The notes under the pieces are model-generated. The model had not been told where the DNA came from and did no database searches. It saw nothing but the letters and a program-made list of their open reading frames with translations. A DNA stretch of 19,201 nucleotides from CAVPLU01 sp964601325 (GTDB taxonomy: Archaea > Thermoproteota > Bathyarchaeia > 40CM-2-53-6). How positions within the stretch are numbered: the stretch's first letter is position 1; each line of letters opens with the position of its first letter. Where the stretch lies: the NCBI GenBank assembly GCA_964601325.1, contig CAZRNA010000028.1, positions 1 to 19,201 of the forward strand, read 5' to 3'. Below are positions 13,732 to 19,201 of the stretch, piece by piece. Made by a program: the position numbers and the translations under genes.

Positions 13732-14016
13732 TTGGCAATCGTAGGATACGAATGGCTAATCGTATTGGCTATCATAGTCGTACTATTTGTATGGGGTCCT
13801 CAGAAGCTGCCTGAGTTCGCGAAATCAATAGGATTGGCGCGCAAGGAGATCGAGAAGGCATACAAGGAAGCATCGAATCCCACAGCCTCGCCTGTTGAGG
13901 CTGATCCCCTTATCGAGACTGCTAAGAAGCTAGGCATCTCAACCGAGGGCAAGACCAGATCGCAGATATCGGACGAGATCGTGGCAAAAGGAAAGGCATC
14001 GGAAAAGCCGGCCTGA
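13732..14016 (+). CDS. tatA: Sec-independent (Tat) translocase subunit TatA
   Basis: 94 residues from TTG 13732. TatA architecture is clear: short N-terminus with a Glu before the TM helix (YEWLIVLAIIVVLFVW, ~6-21), the F/W-G-P hinge (WGPQKLPEFAKSIG) and an amphipathic helix (LARKEIEKAYKEA). TatA oligomerises with TatC to move folded twin-arginine proteins across the membrane. The C-terminal tail (~57-90) looks like a helix-extension-helix (HeH/SAP-like) unit, LIETAKKLGISTEGKTRSQI and on. GTG 13708 in frame would add 8 residues, but the TATA position and normal TatA N-termini favour TTG. tatC lies 130 nt downstream. Confidence 0.88.
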   Translation: MAIVGYEWLIVLAIIVVLFVWGPQKLPEFAKSIGLARKEIEKAYKEASNPTASPVEADPLIETAKKLGISTEGKTRSQISDEIVAKGKASEKPA

Positions 14017-14067
14017 TCGCTTGTCCCAAAGAGGACAGTTCAGCGTGAACTTGACATAGGTGATTAG

Positions 14068-14106
14068 TCCCTCTCCCAAAGACTTGAGCCCGATCTAGGG
14101 GAGGGA
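14068..14106 (+). other. Inverted repeat between tatA and tatC
   Basis: TCCCTCTCC pairs with GGGGAGGGA (9 bp with one G-T) across a loop of about 21 nt in the 130-nt tatA-tatC spacer. It could be an RNA processing or attenuation element. No TATA box is evident immediately before tatC, so the two are probably co-transcribed through it. Confidence 0.3.
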
Positions 14107-14146
14107 TGGGAGCACGCCGGAGCAAGAGAAGCAAAACGACGTTACC

Positions 14147-15004
14147 ATGCCCTTCTGGGATCATGTCAGCGAACTAGCGAAGCGTCTCAAGATCGTCCTC
14201 TACGTTCTTGTCGTGAGCACAGTCCTCTTCATGGTCCTTCCATCAAATCTCAGCTTCCTCAGCAACCCGTTTCAATTCTACGATCCCCTAGTGGCCTTTG
14301 TGCTGAGGCAGATTAGAGCACAGATACTACCGCCAAATGTAACGCTCATCGGTTACGAATTGACAGTTCCATTGGAACTCTACATGATCGCATCATTCGC
14401 TATGGGATTCATTGTGAGCATTCCCGTAATCGCGTACGAGACATACCGGTTCATCGATCCGGCGCTGTACTCGCATGAGCGGAAGGCGGTCTACCCATTC
14501 GTATTGTCCTTCACAGCGTTGTTCATCGTTGGGGCCGCTTTCGGCTATGCAATCCTAATGCCGTTCATGATTTGGGGACTTTTCCCGTTCTTCACAGCGA
14601 TGGGTGCAGCACAGATAATCTCGATAATGGATTTCTACAGCATGGTCTTCGTTTCAACCGTCCTGAGCGGACTCATCTTCACATGGCCTGTGTTCTTCAT
14701 TCTGCTTGTCAAATTCGGCGTCCTTCGAACGTCGATGATCACGAGCAATCGGAAATACGTTTACGCAGCCATGTACCTCATCACGGCTTTCGTGACGCCT
14801 GACGGAGGCCCGCTTGCCGATGTGATGCTTTTCATACCGATGGCCGCGCTAACTGAGGTTGCTGTATTCTTTGGAAAAAGATACGAGAAGTCTAGGCCGG
14901 CCACTGAGACACCAACAAGAGCGGTCAACAGGTGCAAGTTCTGTAGCGTAGAACTTGAGCCTGGAAAGCCCTTCTGCGACAGCTGCGGAAAATCACAACT
15001 CTGA
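14147..15004 (+). CDS. tatC: Tat translocase subunit TatC with C-terminal zinc ribbon
   Basis: 285 residues. TatC features are the N-terminal PFWDHVSELAKRLKIVL (usual H-[LV]-x-E-L-x-x-R signature), six hydrophobic helices, and the cytoplasmic loop with PVIAYETYRFIDPALYSHER and YPFVLSFTALFIVGAAFGY (F-x-x-P-[AG]-L-x-x-x-E-[RK] core motif). The periplasmic loop before TM2 is relatively long. TatC recognises twin-arginine signal peptides. Unusual: after a ~15-residue linker the protein ends in a zinc ribbon, Cys263-x2-Cys266-x10-Cys277-x2-Cys280, presumably cytoplasmic. Start is ATG 14147: the open frame above has no other start codon and reaches a TAG. No good SD is seen. Confidence 0.92.
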   Translation: MPFWDHVSELAKRLKIVLYVLVVSTVLFMVLPSNLSFLSNPFQFYDPLVAFVLRQIRAQILPPNVTLIGYELTVPLELYMIASFAMGFIVSIPVIAYETYRFIDPALYSHERKAVYPFVLSFTALFIVGAAFGYAILMPFMIWGLFPFFTAMGAAQIISIMDFYSMVFVSTVLSGLIFTWPVFFILLVKFGVLRTSMITSNRKYVYAAMYLITAFVTPDGGPLADVMLFIPMAALTEVAVFFGKRYEKSRPATETPTRAVNRCKFCSVELEPGKPFCDSCGKSQL

Positions 15005-15091
15005 CAGGTTTTCTGTGCCCGTGGATCTTAGCAAGACCTAAGTATGCTACATCTCTTGTACGGCTGCCGATAGCTTGCTGGAGGACCGTTC

Positions 15092-15487
15092 GTGGGAAGG
15101 TCACGGTTTATTGTCGGTGCGCTCGGAATCGTTGTAGGATTCTTCGTTTACCAATGGGGACTCTTCTTGGCATTAGGTGACTTGCAAGCATCCTTGTTCG
15201 GACTAGGTCTCTCTGACCTGAACACGGGCTTGCTTTCCCTGGTCGGATCACCAGCACTCACGGGAGCGATATTGCAGCTCATCGGGGGCATAATAGCGAT
15301 CGCGAGTCTCCTAGTGTGCATTTCGTGGATTGGCTCTCAAAAGGTGATGCCGCCCTCAATTAGGACACAGAGAACAGCTGAATTGGTTACCGAAGTCCCC
15401 GACTCAGCGGCTAAATGCAAGTTCTGTGGTGCACTCATGGAATCTGGTGTGGCTTTCTGTCCAAGCTGCCAGCGTTCACAGGCCTAG
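15092..15487 (+). CDS. Small membrane protein with TatC-like C-terminal zinc ribbon
   Basis: 131 residues from GTG 15092, preceded by GGAGG with a 7-nt spacer. There are two hydrophobic helices (~6-28 GALGIVVGFFVYQWGLFLAL and ~55-80 TGAILQLIGGIIAIASLLVC), a linker and a zinc ribbon Cys109-x2-Cys112-x10-Cys123-x2-Cys126. Its last 24 residues match the end of TatC at most motif positions (CKFC, F-C-x-S-C, SQ), with the same spacing. No family is recognised for the membrane part. Lying 87 nt after tatC, it may be an accessory Tat protein or only share the tag. Confidence 0.75.
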   Translation: MGRSRFIVGALGIVVGFFVYQWGLFLALGDLQASLFGLGLSDLNTGLLSLVGSPALTGAILQLIGGIIAIASLLVCISWIGSQKVMPPSIRTQRTAELVTEVPDSAAKCKFCGALMESGVAFCPSCQRSQA

Positions 15488-15511
15488 CCTCAGACATGTG
15501 GCACGAGACCA

Positions 15512-16693
15512 ATGGAAAGAGGCGGTTCCATTGCTGCTAGAACAGGGCGTCTTCATTTCTCAGTCTTCTTCGCCTCAGTCGGAATCGCGTACGTCTATCT
15601 CATTCCTGCGTATGCCGAGCAGCTTGGCGCTGGTTACCTAGATCTGGGATTGATCGGAACAGTCAGATCATTGCCCTACACGTTTCTTCCTGTGATTGCA
15701 GGATATCTTGGAGACAGGCTAGGCAGACGGCGTCTCTATCTTCTGAGTATCTTTGCCGTCGGCTCCGCAACATTACTGCTTGCTGCAACAGGGACGATCG
15801 CGGGTATACTCGCCGTCCAAGTGATCTTGGGGATCGGACTCTCACTGTTCTGGCCAATATCCGAGGCGTTGGTCTCAGAGATCTCGTCGGCACAAGAACG
15901 CGCCTCAGCAATCGGCATGTACGCCGTTGCTTGGGGTGCTGGCTTTCTGATCGGACCACTCATTGGCGGGGTTATTGCACAGGTCGCCGGATTTCAATCT
16001 ACTTTCTTTGTCGCTGGGGTGCTCCTACTGATAACGGCAGGATTGTCGGTAGTCACAATCCGAGGAGAACAAAGGCGACATGGCGACACTGAGCAAGCTC
16101 CAGCACGACCATCGTGGGAGTTGGTCTCTGCAGTACTTCCGATGCTAATAGTGCAGGTCCCCTACGCGATCGTACTTGCTTTCGTCGTTTCAATCTTCCC
16201 TGGCTACGCAATTGAGTCCGGCCTCACGCCGTCAGAGGTAGGGCTGCTTCTGTCCGGCTTTGGATTCGTGAGAACGATGGTGTTCTCTCTCTCTGGCAGA
16301 TTGGGAAGAATAGGCGAAAGGAAGAGCATCGGGCTTGCCTTCTTAGGAATGATACCAGTGCTACTTCTGATTCCACTCAATAGGAGCTTCATTGGGCTGT
16401 TGGCGGATTCATGTCTCATAGGCGCATTCATTGGCATAATCTATCCGCAGACAATTGCATACGTATCCAAGCGCGCTCCATCTCAGAACTTGGGTTTTGC
16501 AATAGGTGCCTATGAAACGATCTTCGGAGTAGGGTTTGCCGTCGGGCCTATCCTCTCAGGCTTTGTCGCACAGATTGCAGGTCCTGACTTTGCTTTGCTC
16601 GTTCTGGCCGTCGTCGCGTTTTCGGCAATTCCGGTTGTAGCATTTTCCGGAGGCGATGCTACAACTGGAGAGCTTCCCGCGCTAGAATCGTAG
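15512..16693 (+). CDS. Major facilitator superfamily transporter
   Basis: 393 residues, 12 predicted helices in two six-helix halves. The MFS loop 2-3 signature is present as GYLGDRLGRRRLYLLS (~64-79), the pseudo-symmetric loop 8-9 as GRLGRIGERKSIGLAF (~262-277), and the motif-C-like TM5 as GAGFLIGPLIGGVIA. The central cytoplasmic linker is about 184-200 (GEQRRHGDTEQAPARP). It is a secondary transporter; the similarity does not separate sugar from drug or metabolite export. It begins 24 nt after the ribbon gene, so probably the same operon, and ends before a hairpin with a T-rich tail. Confidence 0.88.
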   Translation: MERGGSIAARTGRLHFSVFFASVGIAYVYLIPAYAEQLGAGYLDLGLIGTVRSLPYTFLPVIAGYLGDRLGRRRLYLLSIFAVGSATLLLAATGTIAGILAVQVILGIGLSLFWPISEALVSEISSAQERASAIGMYAVAWGAGFLIGPLIGGVIAQVAGFQSTFFVAGVLLLITAGLSVVTIRGEQRRHGDTEQAPARPSWELVSAVLPMLIVQVPYAIVLAFVVSIFPGYAIESGLTPSEVGLLLSGFGFVRTMVFSLSGRLGRIGERKSIGLAFLGMIPVLLLIPLNRSFIGLLADSCLIGAFIGIIYPQTIAYVSKRAPSQNLGFAIGAYETIFGVGFAVGPILSGFVAQIAGPDFALLVLAVVAFSAIPVVAFSGGDATTGELPALES

Positions 16694-16703
16694 CCTGTTC
16701 CAT

Positions 16704-16718
16704 TGGACGATTCGTCCA
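16704..16718 (+). terminator. Perfect inverted repeat with T-rich tail after the MFS gene
   Basis: TGGACGA-T-TCGTCCA starts 10 nt past the MFS stop and runs into TTTTCCTTTTAT. It fits a terminator of the tat/MFS unit. It is also only about 6 nt upstream of the TATA-like box of the next gene, so it could equally be an operator. Confidence 0.5.
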
Positions 16719-16723
16719 TTTTC

Positions 16724-16730
16724 CTTTTAT
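16724..16730 (+). promoter_or_regulatory. TATA-like box of the small one-TM gene
   Basis: CTTTTAT is centred at 16727 and predicts a start near 16753, about 10-25 nt before the candidate start codons at 16763 and 16778. Confidence 0.4.
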
Positions 16731-16762
16731 CGCCGTGTGGCCGCCGATCTACTTCGATACGA

Positions 16763-16969
16763 ATGGAGGTGAATGATTTGGTCTTTCATCCCGGTGCCGC
16801 AATTGTTCTATTTGGCTTAATCCGTGTTGTCTTGGGCGCGGCGCTTATCATCGGACTGCTTTACCTGCTCATGAAGCTCGCGAGATTGGCGGAAGTGATG
16901 ACTGAGGCGAAGAAGGCGCCAGCCCGATCCACCCCAGCGCAAACGCAACCCGGGTCTTCGACGACATAG
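16763..16969 (+). CDS. Small single-TM membrane protein
   Basis: 68 residues from ATG 16763, or 63 from TTG 16778. GGAGGTGA at 16765-16772 is a near-perfect Shine-Dalgarno 5 nt before the TTG, so TTG may be the true start. There is one TM helix (GLIRVVLGAALIIGLLYLLM), then a basic/helical stretch (KLARLAEVMTEAKKAP) and a Pro/Thr-rich tail. No family is recognised. An upstream frame to TTG 16703 would overlap the inverted repeat and the TATA box and is not favoured. It converges with the aminotransferase at 17029. Confidence 0.6.
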   Translation: MEVNDLVFHPGAAIVLFGLIRVVLGAALIIGLLYLLMKLARLAEVMTEAKKAPARSTPAQTQPGSSTT

Positions 16970-16984
16970 ACTCCCGGATCTTAC

Positions 16985-17012
16985 GGAGGGATCTCCCCCG
17001 ATTTTCTCATCT
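16985..17012 (+). terminator. Weak hairpin and T-rich stretch between convergent genes
   Basis: GGAGGGATCTCC can form a short stem and is followed by CCCGATTTTCTC and further T-rich sequence. The position, between the convergent stops at 16969 and 17029, suits termination; the stem is short. Confidence 0.3.
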
Positions 17013-17028
17013 TTGTTATTGTGCATAC

Positions 17029-18231
17029 TCACGACCGCATGAACTGCTCGATTCTGTTTGTTGCCTCATCGATCATATCGATCGATGGTAGGAATACTGT
17101 CCTGAAGTGCCCTGCTCCGTAGGTCTGGTCAAATCCCGATCCGTTGACAACCAGCACTCCAGTTTTCTTGACTAGGTCAACGGCGAATTCCTTATCGGAC
17201 TTCCAGCGGCCATTCAGCGAAATCCGAGGGAAGAGGTAGAACGCGCCTTTCGGAGTTGTGCAGGTGAGGCCGTCGATCGATCGTAGCCTATTCAGGAAAT
17301 GATCCCTCCGTTTTTTCAACTTGTCAACCATTTTCGCAACGTGTTTCTGCGATCCTTTGAGAGCTTTCACCGCGGCATATTGTATAGGAGTCGGCGCGCA
17401 TAGTCGGATCCTGCTTTCTTTCAAGATCGCTTCCTTCAGTTCTTCCAAGGTGTTCCCTGGGTCGTGAAAATACAGGTAGCCAAGGCGCCAGCCAGTCATC
17501 ACGTATGTCTTGGAGAATCCGTTCAAACCAATCACGGGAACATCCTTCGCGAGGGAGGCCGTGCTTGTGAATTTTGAGTCATAAACCAGTCTGTCGTAAA
17601 TCTCATCCGAGGCGACAAGGAGCTTATGCTCAGCGACAATATCTAGCATATGTTTCAAGGTTCGGTCATCGTACAGAGACCCAGTGGGGTTGTTCGGGTT
17701 CACGATCACCAGCGCACGGGTTCTGCTCGTTATCTTCTTGCGCAAGTCCTCAAGATCGGGGAGCCAGTCATCATCTTCAACAGTCCTGTACGCAACAGGA
17801 GTTCCGCCGAAGTATTTCACGAAAGAGATGTACGGGGGATACGTAGGTCCTGGTACTAGTATCTCATCGCCGGGCTGGACTAGAGCCCCCATCAGGAACT
17901 GGATCCCTTCGGAGATGCCTGAGGTCACTATGACATCTTCGTTTGAGATCGGCACCGAATTCGTTCTCTTCTCCTTTTCGGCAATTGCTTCCTTGAGAGT
18001 TGGAATCCCCTCTGAAGTTGCGTAGTAGTTGCAGCCGTCCTCCACAGCCTTTGTGAGAGCCCTTCTAACGTGAGCTGGAGGTTGGAAATCGAATTTAGCC
18101 GGGTCCCCGATGTTAAGGTAAATTACCTTTTTGCCTGACCGCTCCACTTCCTTAGCGACCGCTAGCATGTCCCTGATTGCGTATTCGATCTCACTGGCAC
18201 GACTAGCAACTTGCACCCTGCTCTGAATCAA
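17029..18231 (-). CDS. Class I/II PLP aminotransferase (archaeal alanine/aspartate-aminotransferase type)
   Basis: 400 residues, fold-type I. Motifs: IYLNIGDPAKFDFQPP (37-52, substrate-binding loop), YYATSEGIPTLKEAIA (69-84), VNPNNPTG (177-184) with the PLP-contacting Asn, SDEIYDRLVYD (208-218, Asp209 pairs the pyridine N), Schiff-base Lys241 in GFSKTYVMTGWRLGY with Arg249, and the C-terminal GHFRTVFLPS Arg that would bind the substrate carboxylate. It transaminates an amino acid with 2-oxoglutarate. The closest type is the archaeal AlaAT-like group, but the exact substrate is uncertain. Start is TTG 18231; GTG 18216 is an alternative that trims five residues. It is divergent from the uracil-DNA glycosylase gene. 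Confidence 0.88.
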   Translation of the reverse strand: MIQSRVQVASRASEIEYAIRDMLAVAKEVERSGKKVIYLNIGDPAKFDFQPPAHVRRALTKAVEDGCNYYATSEGIPTLKEAIAEKEKRTNSVPISNEDVIVTSGISEGIQFLMGALVQPGDEILVPGPTYPPYISFVKYFGGTPVAYRTVEDDDWLPDLEDLRKKITSRTRALVIVNPNNPTGSLYDDRTLKHMLDIVAEHKLLVASDEIYDRLVYDSKFTSTASLAKDVPVIGLNGFSKTYVMTGWRLGYLYFHDPGNTLEELKEAILKESRIRLCAPTPIQYAAVKALKGSQKHVAKMVDKLKKRRDHFLNRLRSIDGLTCTTPKGAFYLFPRISLNGRWKSDKEFAVDLVKKTGVLVVNGSGFDQTYGAGHFRTVFLPSIDMIDEATNRIEQFMRS

Positions 18232-18411
18232 CGCACCATGCCCGCAGTGAGCAGAGACGACCTTGTACTTGATGGTTTTGTCCTACTGTGCGGATCTCCA
18301 GTACTATCAGTAAACCTAATTGGCCTGCGATGCCTGCCGCTGCATGCCCTTGATCCTGATCATGCGAGGAAAAACTGTTCTTGGCATCGTATCAACTGTG
18401 ACTCAGGTCGC

Positions 18412-19140
18412 ATGCAAGTAGGGATAGTCTTGGAATCCGGAACAGATCTCTTTCTTCCGGAGTGGAAGAAACTGCGAGAGGAGATCATTTCATGCACTCG
18501 CTGCCCGAGGCTTGTGAAGCATCGGAGAGAGATTGCCTTGAGGAAGAAGAAAGAGTTCGCCAACTGGAGATACTGGGGAGCTCCCCTCCCAGGGTTTGGT
18601 GACACACAGGCCCAACTTCTGATAGTCGGACTCGCGCCGGCTGCCCATGGTGGCAACCGGACCGGACGGATGTTCACAGGGGATGGTTCCGCGAACTTCC
18701 TCATGCGTGCACTGCACAAAGCTGAGTTTGCGAACCAACCTACATCTGTTCATGATCGGGACGGTTTACAGATGATGAATTCGTTCATGACTGCAGTGGT
18801 ACGTTGCGCCCCACCTCAGAACAGGCCTCTCGCAAGCGAACTGGCCAACTGTAGTACCTATTTTGACAGGGAACTTGCACTATTATCGCATGTTCGAGTG
18901 GTATTAGCGCTTGGTCAAGTGGCGTTCAAGGGCTGCCTTGACCACCTCAAGCGTCAGGGATTCTCGACTGAGCGCTTGAGATTCAAACATGGCCAGAAAT
19001 ATCTAATGGCACCGGGAGTTCCTGTTCTGGTCGCATCATATCATCCCAGCAGGCAGAACACGCAAACTGGGAGACTAACGCGCACGATGATGAACGCAGC
19101 GCTTGGTGTCGTCAAGACTAGCCTAGCAGAGTCGACGTAG
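18412..19140 (+). CDS. Family V (UDGb) uracil-DNA glycosylase
   Basis: 242 residues from ATG 18412. The family V layout is clear: Fe-S cysteines Cys28 and Cys31 (ISCTRCPRLV), Cys132 (VRCAPPQNRP) and Cys147 (ANCSTYF). The uracil-pocket motif is GLAPAAHGGNRTGR (73-86), the GDGSANFLMRAL segment follows, and the DNA-minor-groove motif is SYHPSRQNTQTGRLT (199-213) with His201. It removes uracil and often other deaminated bases from DNA as the first step of base-excision repair. The catalytic loop lacks the Asp/Asn of other UDG families, as is normal for family V. The frame is open back to TTG 18211, but that extension overlaps the divergent aminotransferase start and looks unlike family members. 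The 18232-18411 spacer holds no clear TATA box. Confidence 0.9.
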   Translation: MQVGIVLESGTDLFLPEWKKLREEIISCTRCPRLVKHRREIALRKKKEFANWRYWGAPLPGFGDTQAQLLIVGLAPAAHGGNRTGRMFTGDGSANFLMRALHKAEFANQPTSVHDRDGLQMMNSFMTAVVRCAPPQNRPLASELANCSTYFDRELALLSHVRVVLALGQVAFKGCLDHLKRQGFSTERLRFKHGQKYLMAPGVPVLVASYHPSRQNTQTGRLTRTMMNAALGVVKTSLAEST

Positions 19141-19201
19141 CTGGGTGACCCATGGTCAGTCCGTCTTCGTCAAGGCTACTTATCGGGTCCGAGCGTAGGC
19201 T

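Noticed and set aside
18211..18411. N-terminal extension of the uracil-DNA glycosylase
   Set aside because: It overlaps the divergent aminotransferase start, begins with TTG and lacks family resemblance; ATG 18412 gives a normal-length protein.
19141..19201. Possible end of a minus-strand gene (frame ending in TAA near 19180)
   Set aside because: Only about seven codons are visible before the window edge, too few to support a gene.
1..19201. tRNA, rRNA, CRISPR array, insertion sequence or att site
   Set aside because: No T-loop-like GGTTCGAATCC with acceptor pairing, no spaced direct repeats, no transposase motif and no terminal repeats were seen by eye; a covariance-model scan was not possible.

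Overview
This 19.2 kb window looks like part of an archaeal chromosome. Several genes have a TATA-like box (CTTTTATT, TGTAAATC, TTAAATACA, CTATAAT) centred about 23-36 nt before the start codon, and some are probably leaderless. Others use a Shine-Dalgarno close to GGAGGTGA, and GTG/TTG starts are common. The gene content fits: a TatA/TatC pair, an F420-dependent glucose-6-phosphate-dehydrogenase-like enzyme, an F420/FMN split-barrel protein, a family V uracil-DNA glycosylase, and CxxC zinc ribbons at protein C-termini. One protein (5631-6110) resembles a small roadblock-like family I associate with Thaumarchaeota/Nitrososphaeria. My best guess is therefore a Thaumarchaeota-like or other TACK archaeon of middling GC, but the lineage is not proven by the sequence. 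No rRNA, tRNA, CRISPR array or insertion sequence was seen.

Layout. 1-3.85 kb, envelope/export region: a partial membrane protein runs off the left edge (minus). A secreted beta-sandwich protein (plus), possibly preceded by a 42-residue ORF with an ATGA overlap, converges on a MacB-like ABC exporter (ATPase then permease, minus). A short ABC-ATPase-like remnant lies at 3735-3842. 3.85-4.7 kb: a split-barrel flavin/F420 protein, then about 440 nt with no large gene. That gap holds a possible minus-strand mini-transcript with a TATA box, hairpins, a Lys-rich 12-codon ORF and a T-tract.

4.7-11.9 kb, metabolic block, all on the minus strand: SMP-30/gluconolactonase-like protein, roadblock-like protein, a possible His/Cys-rich small protein, glutamate-1-semialdehyde-aminomutase-like class III aminotransferase, LarA-type nickel-pincer racemase, APC-family permease and FGD-like F420 oxidoreductase. 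Internal promoters and a strong hairpin at 9234-9258 show it is several transcription units. Together the genes suggest uptake and conversion of amino or hydroxy acids; that is inference from proximity.

12-13.6 kb: a two-gene operon (ATGA overlap) of an HTH regulator with a three-Cys motif and a membrane-anchored, tyrosine-rich protein with a regular heptad coiled coil. It is divergent from 13.7-16.7 kb: tatA (HeH/SAP-like tail), tatC (zinc-ribbon tail), a small membrane protein with nearly the same zinc ribbon, and an MFS transporter. 16.7-19.2 kb: a small one-TM protein, a class I aminotransferase (minus) and a divergent family V uracil-DNA glycosylase. The last 61 bases show no supported gene.

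The best candidates for something undescribed are the HTH/Tyr-rich coiled-coil operon and the zinc-ribbon-tagged Tat neighbourhood.
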